A stretch of DNA of 64,000 nt from Microcoleus sp036704825 (GCA_036704825.1 JAUBSN010000044.1:1-64000); one strand, 5' to 3'. Numbered from the stretch's first letter, positions 16,194 through 25,990 are shown. Notes: generated by a model not told the origin, from the sequence alone. A program made the numbers and translations.

Positions 16194-19001
16194 ATGAATT
16201 TTACCACAAAACCCAGTTACTATCAAGTCGGTGGGAGTTTGACAAATAACGCTCCGAATTATGTGAAGCGACAAGCCGACGACGACCTTTATAACGGATT
16301 GAAAGCCGGGGAATTTTGCTATGTTTTGAATTGCCGGCAAATGGGCAAATCTAGCTTGCAGGTGCGGACAATTCAGCGGCTGAGAAATGAAGGAATTGCT
16401 TGTGCTGCGATCGACATTTCGGAAATTGGCAACCGCGGCGTCACTCCCGAACAGTGGTATGCTGGTTTGCTACGCATTCTCGAAAATAACTTTAACCTGT
16501 CGGATATTGTCAACGTGCGGACTTGGTGGCGCGATCGCAATTTTTTAACTCCGGTTCAAAGATTGAGCGAATTCATCGAAACCGTACTCTTACCCAACAT
16601 TTCCAGCAATATTGTCATTTTTATTGACGAAATCGACAGCATTCTCGCCCTAGATTTTCCCGCCGACGATTTTTTAGCCTTAATTCGATCGTGCTACAAC
16701 AAGCGCGCCAACAATTCAGAGTTCGATCGCCTAACTTGGGCCCTTTTAGGCGTAGCATCGCCGACGGATTTGTGCCGCGAGCAAAATGCCACCAGCAATA
16801 CCCCTTTTAATATTGGCAAGGCGATCGAATTAACTGGTTTTGACGAAACAGAAGCTCAACCGCTAGCAGCGGGGTTGGCAGAGCTTACAGACAGCCCTCA
16901 TGAAGTTTTGAGAGAGGTTTTGTATTGGACGGGCGGGCAGCCTTTTTTGACTCAAAAGCTGTGCAAACTTCTGCTGGAAAATCCACAATTAATCCCGAAT
17001 TTACCCCCCCCAGCCCCCCCTTGCCAAGGGGGGGAGAAAGATGCCGCCGCCCGTTGCCAAGGGGGGGAGGAAGATTCAGCCGCCGATTGCCAAGAGGGGG
17101 AAAAAGATAAAATTAACACTTCTAAAGAGTGGGTGGAGAAAGTAGTGCGCTTGAAAATCGTGGAGAATTGGGAATCTCAGGATGTCCCAGAACATTTGTC
17201 CACAATTCGCGATCGGCTTTTCAAAGAAAACCAGCGCATTGTCAGGAGACTCGGATTGTATCAGCAAATTTTAGAACAAGCTGAAATTGTCCCCGATGGC
17301 AGTGGCGAACAAATGGAATTGCGATTGAGCGGATTAATCGTTAAGCGCGGGGAAAAATTAACAATTTCTAATCCTATTTATCAAGCTGTATTTAACCGAG
17401 AGTTAATTGAAGAAAAATTAGAAAAACTCTCGCCTTACTCGGAAGCTATCAAAATCTGGCTAAATTCTAGCTGTGAAGATAATTCCCAACTGTTGCGAGG
17501 GGATGATTTGAAGTCAGCATTAGTTTGGGCGGCCGGAAAAAGTTTGAGAAACGAAGATTTTCAATTTTTGACTGCCAGCCAAAAAGTTATTTTGAGCGAC
17601 CAAAATCAACTGCTGCGTTCAGCTACACTAGAAACCAAAAAAGCTGTGCGCGATGCCGAAAAAGCTTTGAGTGAAGCTGACTCTGCCAAACAAAAAGCCA
17701 AACAGTGGATCGGCATCGGTTCTGCGGTACTGGCAGCATCGTTACTGGCGGCGATCGGCTTTTCAACTCTCGCTTACCAGCGGTTTAAACTAGCACAAGC
17801 AAGTATTGAAATCGAACAAAATGGCAGCGATGCTTTATTGTTGGCGGTATCTCAAAAAACCGAAAACACCGAAGCTTTATCAGAAGCTTTGCTGAGGGCG
17901 ATCGCCTCTGGAAAAAAATTAAAAACCTTGGTTAAAAACAAACATAATTTAGAACAATACCCGGCAACTAGACCGCTTTTAGCCTTACAAATAATTCTCG
18001 ATAGAATTAGCGAAATACAGGAGATAAAAGCCTCATTACTTCCGCAAACAAAGATAAGCTGGCCAGCTCATAAAGGTGCAGTTACCAGCGTCACTTTTAG
18101 CCCAAACAGGAAGATTTTAGCAACCGCAGGAATAGACGATAGAGTTCGGATTTGGAACTTTTCAGGGCAAAAAGTTGCTGAATGGAAAGCTTTGCAGCAG
18201 TCAGTTAATATGGTAAACTTTAGCCCGAATGGTAAATTTTTAGCGACCGCCGGAAGGGACAGCACAGTTAAAATATGGAATTTATCAGGTAAAAATATTT
18301 CTACTTTGAAAGGAATTCAAGGCTCTGTTACCAGCATCAGTTTTAGTCCCGAAGGGAAGTTATTAGCGGCCGCAGGGATAGACAGCTATGCTGCAATTTG
18401 GGATTTGTCTAAACTGCCGCAATTAGTATCGTCTAGCGTGAAACTCCCCGGTCACAACGGCTTAGTGCGAAGTGTAAATTTTAGCCCAAAGGGCGATTTC
18501 ATAACGACTTTAGATGGCAAATCTACAGTGCGACTTTGGAATTTGTCGGGCAAGCTGAAAAAAACACTGCCCGTTCAGGCAATTGGGATCAGTTTCAGTC
18601 CGGCTCCACACCAGTATCGCTTTGCTACAGTAACATTGAATGGCAAAGTCGGGCTGTGGAATCTGTCAGGGAAAGAATTAGTTAATGAATTTCAAACATT
18701 GCATTTAGATGCGAAATCAATTAGTTTTAGTCCCGACGGAGAACGGCTTGCTACAGTCGGAATTGACAAGACAGTGCGGCTGTGGAATTTAGCAGGGCGG
18801 CAGGTTGCTCAATTTGAGTTTGAGGAGAATGTGGTTAGTGTCAGTTGGAGGCGAGATGGAAAGCAAATTGCTGTAGCTGGAAGCAACGGTACTGTCTGGC
18901 TGAGGCAGGTTGAAGGGTTAGAAGAATTGCTGAAGCAAAGCTGCAATTTTTTCACCAGTCAACCGAAGTATTTTACCAGAGTTTCAACTCTCTGCAAGTA
19001 G
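16194..19001 (+). CDS. AAA ATPase/WD40-repeat membrane protein
   Basis: 935 residues. AAA_35-type ATPase at 1-290 with Walker A NCRQMGKSS (46-54) and Walker B IVIFIDEIDS; a linker; a winged-helix-like segment; a coiled segment; one membrane span near 505-530 (IGSAVLAASLLAAIGFSTLA); and seven WD40 repeats (about 620-925), a complete beta-propeller. The linker at about 277-309 contains three 11-residue copies of CQGGEKDAAAR type from a 33-bp tandem DNA repeat. The stop codon lies inside the first bases of a downstream palindromic repeat, so the C terminus may have been altered by it. Such proteins are cyanobacterial signalling scaffolds; ligand unknown. Confidence 0.85.
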   Translation: MNFTTKPSYYQVGGSLTNNAPNYVKRQADDDLYNGLKAGEFCYVLNCRQMGKSSLQVRTIQRLRNEGIACAAIDISEIGNRGVTPEQWYAGLLRILENNFNLSDIVNVRTWWRDRNFLTPVQRLSEFIETVLLPNISSNIVIFIDEIDSILALDFPADDFLALIRSCYNKRANNSEFDRLTWALLGVASPTDLCREQNATSNTPFNIGKAIELTGFDETEAQPLAAGLAELTDSPHEVLREVLYWTGGQPFLTQKLCKLLLENPQLIPNLPPPAPPCQGGEKDAAARCQGGEEDSAADCQEGEKDKINTSKEWVEKVVRLKIVENWESQDVPEHLSTIRDRLFKENQRIVRRLGLYQQILEQAEIVPDGSGEQMELRLSGLIVKRGEKLTISNPIYQAVFNRELIEEKLEKLSPYSEAIKIWLNSSCEDNSQLLRGDDLKSALVWAAGKSLRNEDFQFLTASQKVILSDQNQLLRSATLETKKAVRDAEKALSEADSAKQKAKQWIGIGSAVLAASLLAAIGFSTLAYQRFKLAQASIEIEQNGSDALLLAVSQKTENTEALSEALLRAIASGKKLKTLVKNKHNLEQYPATRPLLALQIILDRISEIQEIKASLLPQTKISWPAHKGAVTSVTFSPNRKILATAGIDDRVRIWNFSGQKVAEWKALQQSVNMVNFSPNGKFLATAGRDSTVKIWNLSGKNISTLKGIQGSVTSISFSPEGKLLAAAGIDSYAAIWDLSKLPQLVSSSVKLPGHNGLVRSVNFSPKGDFITTLDGKSTVRLWNLSGKLKKTLPVQAIGISFSPAPHQYRFATVTLNGKVGLWNLSGKELVNEFQTLHLDAKSISFSPDGERLATVGIDKTVRLWNLAGRQVAQFEFEENVVSVSWRRDGKQIAVAGSNGTVWLRQVEGLEELLKQSCNFFTSQPKYFTRVSTLCK
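17021..17110 (+). repeat. In-frame 33-bp tandem repeat inside the AAA/WD40 gene
   Basis: Three copies starting at 17021, 17054 and 17087, each beginning TTGCCAAG followed by a G-run. The first is preceded by a C-run so that CCCCCCC-TTGCCAA-GGGGGGG forms a palindrome of the kind usually found between genes. The period is a multiple of three, so the frame is kept. Confidence 0.85.
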
Positions 19002-19251
19002 GGACACGGCAATGCCCATTAGTGTCAACTTAAGCTGTCAGCCCGCCAAGTCCGTTAGTCATCCATCAAGTCCGCCAGGGGTTGAAACCCCTGTCTAATA
19101 GCGAAAGTCCTCTCAAAGAGGACTGAAGAGAAGAATCTCAACTCATTAGTCCTCGGAAGCGAGGACTTTAGCTTTGAGGCAGGGGTTTCAACCCCTGCCG
19201 GACTATTGGTTGTACCTTAAGTTGACACCTATGGGCAATGCCATGTCCCTA
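18999..19251. repeat. Nested palindromic repeat, three layers
   Basis: Outer arms TAGGGACACGGCAATGCCCA (18999 on) and its near-complement ending TGCCATGTCCCTA at 19251; next layer GTGTCAACTTAAG (19022-19034) with CTTAAGTTGACAC (19216-19228); innermost a MITE-like element (19069-19204). Arms total about 36 bp each side. The first TAG is the stop codon of the upstream WD40 gene. Confidence 0.8.
19069..19204. mobile_element. MITE-like element, family A copy 1
   Basis: Ends AGTCCGCCAGGGGTTGAAAC and GTTTCAACCCCTGCCGGACT are inverted repeats, with internal hairpins around CCTCTCAAAGAGG and CCTCGGAAGCGAGG. Related copies lie at 28367-28521 and 44118-44260. No coding capacity. Confidence 0.75.
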
Positions 19252-19261
19252 CTCATGACTG

Positions 19262-19726
19262 TCAATTTATCTTAACCGGCGAAACACTTACATTAGGATT
19301 TTTGACTTTTCTTAAGAGTTCTTGTCGGGCTTGTTCGGGATTTTGCCCTTTGGGTACTTGATATAATAATCTACAGGAACCGTCTTGAGAATTAGCTGCA
19401 CAAATAATTAGTTGACCGCTGGGAGATGCACCTGATGTGATAATATTCTCCCAGTTACCTTGCGGTTGCGAGTTGTTGAGAATTCCCGATACTCGGGTGC
19501 ACCGAGTAATCGCGTCTTCTCCCGATTCATTGAAATAGTTATCAGCTAGCCACAGAATAACGGGAATATTTTTGCCTTGTTGGACAGCAATTGTAGCTGG
19601 GCGGCCGCCCGCAGCACCGCAGAAGAATGAAGGTGTTTGGGCAAAGGCGGGACTGTTTGCTAAAATCTGAGCAGCAAGGGCAATAATTGACGCGCTAAAA
19701 GCTGACTTTAAGAGCCGAAATTTCAT
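19262..19726 (-). CDS. COP23 domain protein, exported
   Basis: 154 residues. Signal peptide 1-29 (ending SPAFA). The mature part fits the COP23 family, named after a circadian-oscillating membrane protein of cyanobacteria: FFCGAAGGRPATI near the N terminus, RCTRVSGILNN in the middle and the paired Cys segment IICAANSQDGSCRLLYQV. Two disulphides are likely. Function and partners are unknown. The gene is isolated. Confidence 0.82.
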   Translation of the reverse strand: MKFRLLKSAFSASIIALAAQILANSPAFAQTPSFFCGAAGGRPATIAVQQGKNIPVILWLADNYFNESGEDAITRCTRVSGILNNSQPQGNWENIITSGASPSGQLIICAANSQDGSCRLLYQVPKGQNPEQARQELLRKVKNPNVSVSPVKIN

Positions 19727-20067
19727 GAGCAGTAATAAGCTTGTTTATTTAAGGTTACTAATAGTTTAAAAAGTTAGACTGTTTGTTGCCGGGAAGATTA
19801 GGCATTTAGGGAAAAAAATAAAATTTATTTTGGAAATTTTTGCGATCGCACACTGACCTCATCTATGGTAAGACTCAGGGAAAAAAGCTCGCTGACAAAG
19901 ACGGACGGGAGAAAATAGGTGCAGCGCCAGGGGCGCCAGCGCGCAGGAATAGCGTAAAGGTGCGGTTTTTCACCGTTTTTTGCTGAGCCTCGGTCTTCCT
20001 CATGCCGTCCCACCTAAAGTAGAACCTGTGTTAACATCGGTAAAAATATTCTCTTTAATAATCAACA
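19727..20067. other. Intergenic region with possible structured RNA
   Basis: No gene. The part 19910-19990 is GC-rich and self-complementary (AGCGCCAGGGGCGCCAGCGC) and is followed by GGTGCGGTTTTTCACCGTTT, a hairpin with a T-run resembling an intrinsic terminator. A short transcript could end here; I cannot assign an RNA family. Confidence 0.3.
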
Positions 20068-20565
20068 ATGGCCAATGTTCTGGTGCTGAACGCCTCCTAC
20101 GAACCCCTTAACATCACCAATTGGCGAAGGGCGGTAGTTTTGTTGCTGAAAGGAAAAGCAGAACAGGTAGAACACAACGGGAAATTTATTGCGCCAAACT
20201 TCCCGCTACCAACTGTGATCCGACTGCGGCATTACGTCCGGGTTCCTTATAAAGATATTCCGCTGACCCGCCGGAACATCTTGCACCGGGACGCGCACTC
20301 TTGTCAATACTGTAGTTATACGGGGGACGATTTAACCCTCGATCATGTGATTCCCCGATCGCGCGGAGGAGGCGACAGTTGGGAAAACCTCGTCACCGCC
20401 TGCGTGCGCTGCAATGTCAATAAAGGCAGCCGCACGCCGAAAGAAGCGGGAATGCCGCTGCGCTATCCGCCTCGGAAACCTCACAGCGGTCTTTATTTTG
20501 AAGTCACTAAACACGTTAAGAGCGGTATGCACAAAGAATGGCAAAAATATGTAATAGGCCTTTAA
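20068..20565 (+). CDS. HNH endonuclease
   Basis: 165 residues, a stand-alone HNH nuclease of the kind widespread in cyanobacteria. The core has zinc-binding CQYC (about 74-77) and CVRC, with the HNH catalytic segment LDHVIPRSRGGGDSWENL. The N-terminal VLVLNASYEPLNITNW segment is a hallmark of this subgroup. There is no adjacent methylase or phage gene, so it is probably a housekeeping or repair nuclease. An intrinsic terminator follows the stop codon directly. Confidence 0.9.
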   Translation: MANVLVLNASYEPLNITNWRRAVVLLLKGKAEQVEHNGKFIAPNFPLPTVIRLRHYVRVPYKDIPLTRRNILHRDAHSCQYCSYTGDDLTLDHVIPRSRGGGDSWENLVTACVRCNVNKGSRTPKEAGMPLRYPPRKPHSGLYFEVTKHVKSGMHKEWQKYVIGL

Positions 20566-20598
20566 AACCCCTGTCAGCGAAAGCGCGGGGGTTTTTTG
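20564..20598 (+). terminator. Intrinsic terminator of the HNH gene
   Basis: AAAACCCC, a loop with AGCGAAAGCG, then GGGGGTTTTTT: a GC-rich stem with a T-run overlapping the stop codon. Confidence 0.8.
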
Positions 20599-20804
20599 CG
20601 GAAGTTGTGAGTCCTGAGATTGCTTCGTTCCTCGCAACGCACGCGCCCTGCATCAGTTAAAAAGTTAAAGATAGAATTTACGTTCTTAAATCCGGTTTCT
20701 CGTAATAAGTATTGGCTTTGACAACCAGGCATCTACTAAAGAAACGGGATTTAAGATCGAATGTCGCGCAAATCCTGAAATAGTTAAATTGTTAATTTTC
20801 AACG

Positions 20805-22082
20805 ATGAAAGACCATTCCCCTAACAATTCCGATGATACATCCGGCAACCGCGAAGGTGAACTTGATGCCAGCAGCGAGGTTGTACCCGAAGTGAGTGCG
20901 CCGGCGGCGAAACGGCGCAGCAAAGCCGAAGTTGCTTCCCAAGAGAATCGCGGCCGTCTCCGCGAGGAATTGCACGATCGCAAAATCGAACAGTTGCGCC
21001 AGATGTTCGATCGGCACAAAGGCACTCGCCAGTTAATCTTACTGCAAGATTTTCCCGACCCCGACGCACTTTCAAGCGCTTGGACTTACAAATTAATTGC
21101 CGAACAGTACGATATCCAATGCGAGATTATCTACGCCGGCACCCTCAGCCACCAAGAAAATATTGCCTTAGTTAAATTGACAGGGTTGCCGTTGCAGCGG
21201 TGGACGCTGGAAACAGTAAAAACTAAGGATTTGTCGGTGTTTCGGGGCTGCGCTTTCATCGACAACCAAGGGACTACTTGTAACTTAACCGAGTATATTT
21301 TAGCCGCTGGAGTCCCGATCGCCGCCGTCATCGACCACCACAATTTGCAGGGGGAAATGAACGCAGAATTTACCGATTTGCGCCCCCAAATCCGCGCTAC
21401 AGCCACGATTTTTGCCGAGTATTTACAGGCCGGACTCCTAACTCTCGACGGCAGCGTCAGCCTGCACGTCAAGTGCGCTACAGCTTTGATGCACGGTTTG
21501 CGATCGGATACCAACGCCCTCAGACAAGCTCAGGAGGAGGACTTTTTAGCTGCGGCTTATTTGAGCCGGTTTTACGACCCGCAGTTGCTAAATGCCGTGT
21601 TGCAGTCGTCTCGTTCTAAGTGGGTGATGGACGCGATCGAGCGATCGCTCAAACACCGCACCGTCCAGAACAATTTTTCGATCGCCGGCATCGGCTACCT
21701 CCGCTATGACGATCGGGATTCTATTCCCCAAGCGGCCGACTTTTTAGTAACAGAAGAGAACGTACATACAGCCGTTGTTTACGGAATTGTTCACGACAAA
21801 GATGAGGAAATTGAATTAGTAATTGGGTCGCTGCGAACTACTAAACTCACTCTCGACCCCGACGAATTTATTAAAGAAACTTTCGGTCAAGATGCTCAAG
21901 GACGCTTTTTTGGAGGCGGTAGAAGTCAAGCCGGAGGTTTTGAAATTCCGGTAGGATTTCTTTCCGGCGGCAATGAGAATAGCGATTATGCAAGGCTGAA
22001 ATGGGAAGTATTTGATGCTCAAATCAAGCAAAAATTGCTAAATTTAATTAGTCCGACAGACAATCCGGTTTATCATAATTAG
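20805..22082 (+). CDS. DHH family phosphoesterase (NrnA-like)
   Basis: 425 residues. The DHH domain (about 60-300) shows the metal-binding motifs DFPDPDALSS, FIDNQGTT and the signature IDHHN. The C-terminal DHHA1 domain carries FGGGRSQAGGFEIP, where the usual His of GGGHxxAGG is Arg. The family removes short RNA oligonucleotides and 3'-phosphoadenosine phosphate. The N-terminal 60 residues are charged and probably disordered. No operon partner is seen. Confidence 0.88.
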   Translation: MKDHSPNNSDDTSGNREGELDASSEVVPEVSAPAAKRRSKAEVASQENRGRLREELHDRKIEQLRQMFDRHKGTRQLILLQDFPDPDALSSAWTYKLIAEQYDIQCEIIYAGTLSHQENIALVKLTGLPLQRWTLETVKTKDLSVFRGCAFIDNQGTTCNLTEYILAAGVPIAAVIDHHNLQGEMNAEFTDLRPQIRATATIFAEYLQAGLLTLDGSVSLHVKCATALMHGLRSDTNALRQAQEEDFLAAAYLSRFYDPQLLNAVLQSSRSKWVMDAIERSLKHRTVQNNFSIAGIGYLRYDDRDSIPQAADFLVTEENVHTAVVYGIVHDKDEEIELVIGSLRTTKLTLDPDEFIKETFGQDAQGRFFGGGRSQAGGFEIPVGFLSGGNENSDYARLKWEVFDAQIKQKLLNLISPTDNPVYHN

Positions 22083-22470
22083 ATTGACTAATTATTCATG
22101 AATAAACTCGATATAGCAACCGCTAAGGTGGTTGAGACGTTATTAATGGCCCAAACCGTTGCTTCTGTTGCTTCCTACCTTCTGCCGAGTGCCAGGGGCC
22201 TTCTGCTGTATTAGTTGTGCCAATTTTGCTCGGTCGCAAACAGCAGCGATCCCCGAAGTTTTGGATCGCTCGACCGTTGACAGAATACTTAGTTATACTT
22301 ATACTTAACTTGTGAAGCTCAATTGAAGAGTCAGGATTTGCTTTTTAAGTAGATTTGAGTGGGTTCTACAAAGCGGATTATTGATTGCTTATAAATGCCA
22401 AAGTCCGCGTCAGCGGGCATCTATCCATATTCATATCCTGCAACGCGTTGCAGTGCAGCTTGGGTTAAGA
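22083..22470. other. Leader region of the GGDEF gene
   Basis: A 38-codon frame at 22098-22214 (starts MNKLDIATAKVVETLLMAQ) has no recognised relative and no good ribosome site, so I do not call it. An AAAGTCCGCGTCAGCGGGC palindrome of the common CGCGGACT type lies near 22395. No clear promoter is visible. Confidence 0.35.
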
Positions 22471-25203
22471 ATGCGAAACCTGGAATCAGATTGTCAAGTG
22501 TTTCTACAAGATCAACCGCCGGAACTTCAAACAGAACCTCCTGAAACTGGTAGCAAGACAGAAAGCGAGATCGCAGTTAATCGTCAAAATTGTCTGAAAC
22601 CAGAGTTTGCCTATTGCCCTAGCGGAGATATTTTCCACCTCAGTGCTTTTGAATTGTTGCAAAACCCGATCTGGGTATTTGATATTGAAAAATTGCAAAT
22701 GTGGTGGGCAAACCAGACAGCTTTAAACCTTTGGAATGCTTCGACGCAGCAGCAGCTCGCAAGCCACAACTTTAGCGATCTATCAGAATCTGCTCTGATT
22801 CGCTTGCAGACCTATCTACACCAGTTTGAGCAAGGCAAAACCTTGTCGGAGCAATGGACATTTTACCCCAACGGCGAGCCTGTTTCTGTCCGCTGTCGCT
22901 GCTCCGGTATCCGAATTGACAATGGGCGTTTGGCAATGCTGGTGGAGGGGATGGTTGAAACTACCCATCAGATCGATCCGGAAACCCTGCGCTCGATCGA
23001 GGCACTCCGACACACGACGCTGATGGTGTCGCTATACACCATCGAAGGTCTGCCGTTGCTGCAAAACCCCGCCGCCTTAAGCTGTTATGGGGATATGCAG
23101 CACCCTCACTCTGAGACAGACAGCGTTTTTCTGAGTCATTTTGTTGACTCTGGGCTAGGAAAGCAAGCAATCGCAGCAGCGAAGTCCCGCGAGGTCTTTA
23201 GTCTTGAGGCTCAAGTAATTACTCGGGCGGGAATTCGCTGGCATCAGATGGATGTGGGGTGTACCAATGACCCGGTAACAGGCAACCAGACGTTACTTGT
23301 GAACGAAAAGGACATTACCGATCGGGTGCAGGTAGAAATAGAACTCCGAGAAATGAGTATCACCTTTGCCAATGCAGTTGAGGGCATCTCGCGCCTGAAT
23401 ATTTTCGGACGGTACATCAGCGTCAATCAAGCCTACGCCAATATCACAGGTTATCAGCCTGAAGAAATGGTTGGTATGGATTGGCACAACACTGTTCATC
23501 CAGAAGATATGAAGATGATGATGGCTGCTTATCAACAAATGCTAGCTAGCGGTCGAGTAGAGGTTGAAGCCCGGGGTATTAGGAAAGATGGTTCGATTTT
23601 TTACCAGCAATTGGTGATGTTTACAGCCTGCGACGCCCAGAATCGAGCGATCGTCGGGTATCACTGCTTGATCAAGGATATCACCAGTCGCAAGCTTGCA
23701 GAAGCATTATTAAAACAAGAGTTCGAGCGTCTGGCTGTGGTGATTGCCACCCAACAGGAAATCGCCATCCGCAATCCCAATCTCGATGCAGTCATGGCCG
23801 TGATTGCAGAGAGGACTCAAGATTTGACCCGCGCCGACGGATCGGTGATTGAAATGCTTGAAGGGGATGAATTGGTGTATCGGGCAGCTAGCGGTATCGT
23901 CAGCGCATATATTGGATTGCGGCTCAAAGCAGCGACAAGTTTATCGGGAAAATGTATTGCGACCGGCGAAATCCTGCTTTGCGACGATTCAGAAACCGAT
24001 GCACGGGCAGATCGGGCTGCCTGTCAGCGGATTGGCGTCCGGTCAATGGTGGTTGTTCCCTTGTTATATCAAGAAGAAGGGGTTGGTGTCTTAAAAGTTG
24101 TTTCAGCGAAACCTTCTGCCTTTACAGAGTCAGACATCCAGACCTTACAACTGATGGCTGGGTTTTTGGCTGGCAGCCTGCATCTGGCTTCAGAGTTTGA
24201 TTCCAAAAATGTTTTCCTGAGTCAATTACAGGAAAGTGAGGAACGGTATCGTTCTGTGATTGCGACCATGACAGAAGGCATCGTACTTCAGCTAGCAAAC
24301 GGACAAATTACTGCCTGCAATGCTAGTGCGGAAAGGATTATCGGGCTGACCTCGGAACAAATGATGGGGCGTACATCCGTAGATTTAGAGTGGCTAACTG
24401 TTCGGGAAGATGGCTCCCTCTTCCCGGGCGAACAGCATCCGGCCGCGATCACCCTACGGACGGGAAAACCAGTATCGAATGTCCTGATGGGCATTCACAA
24501 GGCCGATCGAACACTGACTTGGATTTCGATTAATGCACAACCTCTGTTCCATTCCAATCAGTCTCAACCCTATGCAGTAGTGACGACTTTTGCTGATATT
24601 ACAGAACGCAAGAAAGCAGAGGAATTGCTCAGAAATCAGGCTCAGCGAGACAGATTGATGGCCGCGACAGATGGGTTGACACAAGTAGCAAACCGCCGCT
24701 GTTTTGATGAGCGATTGCAGTCGGAATGGCACCGACTGATGCAGGCAAAACAACAGCTTTCGTTGATTATGTTGGATGTAGATTATTTCAAGCGATATAA
24801 CGATTGCTACGGACATCTGGCTGGGGATACTTGTTTGGTGAAAGTTGCCAAAGCCGCAGCAGCAGCAGTTAAACGTTCCGCCGATTTGTTTGTGCGCTAC
24901 GGGGGCGAAGAATTTGCTGCCCTACTGCCGAATACGGATGCTGCAGGGGCGATCGCAGTTGCTGAGTCGATGCGACAGGCAATCCGAGATTTGGCAATCC
25001 CTCACGAACAATCTGATGTGAGCGAGATCGTGACCGCTAGCATGGGAATTGCTAGCATGGTTCCCAGCAGCGACAAATCGCCGGATGAACTGATAGCCCT
25101 CGCCGATCGAGCACTGTACGATGCGAAACGACAAGGGCGCGATCGCTGCGCCTCTAGCGCCAACCAGATGACGGCGGCAGATTTCAATACAGTTGTAGAA
25201 TAG
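22471..25203 (+). CDS. PAS/GAF diguanylate cyclase
   Basis: About 910 residues from the ATG at 22471 (an upstream TTG at 22381 is possible). Order: PAS-like (about 45-150), second PAS (190-300), PAS with canonical LNIFGRYISVNQAYANITGY (310-430), GAF (450-590), PAS (600-720), GGDEF (740-900). The active site is GGEEF, with substrate segment DVDYFKRYND and the inhibitory I-site RSAD five residues upstream, so it should make cyclic di-GMP with product inhibition. No membrane span and no EAL domain are seen. Signal probably sensed by PAS/GAF; the GAF lacks an obvious bilin Cys that I can assign. Confidence 0.9.
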   Translation: MRNLESDCQVFLQDQPPELQTEPPETGSKTESEIAVNRQNCLKPEFAYCPSGDIFHLSAFELLQNPIWVFDIEKLQMWWANQTALNLWNASTQQQLASHNFSDLSESALIRLQTYLHQFEQGKTLSEQWTFYPNGEPVSVRCRCSGIRIDNGRLAMLVEGMVETTHQIDPETLRSIEALRHTTLMVSLYTIEGLPLLQNPAALSCYGDMQHPHSETDSVFLSHFVDSGLGKQAIAAAKSREVFSLEAQVITRAGIRWHQMDVGCTNDPVTGNQTLLVNEKDITDRVQVEIELREMSITFANAVEGISRLNIFGRYISVNQAYANITGYQPEEMVGMDWHNTVHPEDMKMMMAAYQQMLASGRVEVEARGIRKDGSIFYQQLVMFTACDAQNRAIVGYHCLIKDITSRKLAEALLKQEFERLAVVIATQQEIAIRNPNLDAVMAVIAERTQDLTRADGSVIEMLEGDELVYRAASGIVSAYIGLRLKAATSLSGKCIATGEILLCDDSETDARADRAACQRIGVRSMVVVPLLYQEEGVGVLKVVSAKPSAFTESDIQTLQLMAGFLAGSLHLASEFDSKNVFLSQLQESEERYRSVIATMTEGIVLQLANGQITACNASAERIIGLTSEQMMGRTSVDLEWLTVREDGSLFPGEQHPAAITLRTGKPVSNVLMGIHKADRTLTWISINAQPLFHSNQSQPYAVVTTFADITERKKAEELLRNQAQRDRLMAATDGLTQVANRRCFDERLQSEWHRLMQAKQQLSLIMLDVDYFKRYNDCYGHLAGDTCLVKVAKAAAAAVKRSADLFVRYGGEEFAALLPNTDAAGAIAVAESMRQAIRDLAIPHEQSDVSEIVTASMGIASMVPSSDKSPDELIALADRALYDAKRQGRDRCASSANQMTAADFNTVVE

Positions 25204-25296
25204 GCAAAAGATGTCGGTCGCGCTAAACTTTACCCATAAGTTCGCAGGCGTAAGCCAGGGCGCAACCATCGCGCAGCTATCAAAAGGACAGGGACA

Positions 25297-25791
25297 TTGC
25301 ATTTATATCTGATCCGTCACGGTATCGCGGCCGCACCCGAAGCATACGATACAGACTCAGAACGCCCGCTGACTAAAGAGGGTGCGAGCAAAACCCGGAA
25401 AATCGCCCAGCGGCTGTACGAACTCGAAATTCAGTTTGACCTGATTCTCACCAGTCCGCTACTGCGGGCGCAGCAAACCGCCCAAATCCTGCAAACAGTC
25501 GGTTTGAGTTCCAAAATAGAAGAATCCCGCGCCCTCGCACCTTCAGGAGACATCGGGAACTGGCTGAACTGGTACAAGCAGTGGCAGGAAACAGGCAGCA
25601 GCAACTTGGCCTTGGTGGGCCACCAACCAGACTTGGGCAACTGGGCAGAAACTTTGCTTTGGGGTCGATCGCAAGACGCCCTGATTCTCAAAAAAGCAGG
25701 TATCATCGGCTTAATCCTCCCCGAAACAGGCTCCCCGGTAGGCCGCAGCCAAATGTTCTGGCTGACTCCACCCAAGTTTTTGCTCCCCTAG
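25297..25791 (+). CDS. sixA: Phosphohistidine phosphatase SixA
   Basis: 164 residues of the histidine phosphatase superfamily. The catalytic motif is at the very N terminus (LYLIRHGIAA, His8), with LTSPLLRAQQTA and the second catalytic His in LVGHQPDLG. SixA removes phosphate from His of phosphotransfer domains. It follows a large signalling gene by 90 bp, but the start codon (TTG at 25297) has only a weak ribosome site (AAAAGGACAG). Confidence 0.88.
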   Translation: MHLYLIRHGIAAAPEAYDTDSERPLTKEGASKTRKIAQRLYELEIQFDLILTSPLLRAQQTAQILQTVGLSSKIEESRALAPSGDIGNWLNWYKQWQETGSSNLALVGHQPDLGNWAETLLWGRSQDALILKKAGIIGLILPETGSPVGRSQMFWLTPPKFLLP

Positions 25792-25881
25792 AAACACCGA
25801 ACCGCCCCGACATTAACAGGACGCGCCAGCCCTCTTAAACCCGCATTCAAAGAACGGCGAAACCGGGTTTGAGGCAGGGCT

Positions 25882-25990
25882 GTTTCGTTCGACCTAGGGA
25901 CAATTCCTCGTGAAGAATGGTTGTGGGGTATCCCGCCTGCTGTGAAAATACAGTTTCATTCGACCTAGGGGGAATTCCTCGTCAAGAGTC
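25882..25990 (+). repeat. Direct repeat pair (TTCGACCTAGGG type)
   Basis: Two 35-bp copies at about 25882 and 25953, both with TTCGACCTAGGG then AATTCCTCGT, about 71 bp apart. The 25792-26247 gap otherwise holds no supported gene. Confidence 0.65.

Noticed and set aside
22098..22214. 38-codon frame before the GGDEF gene
   Set aside because: No ribosome site and no recognisable product.
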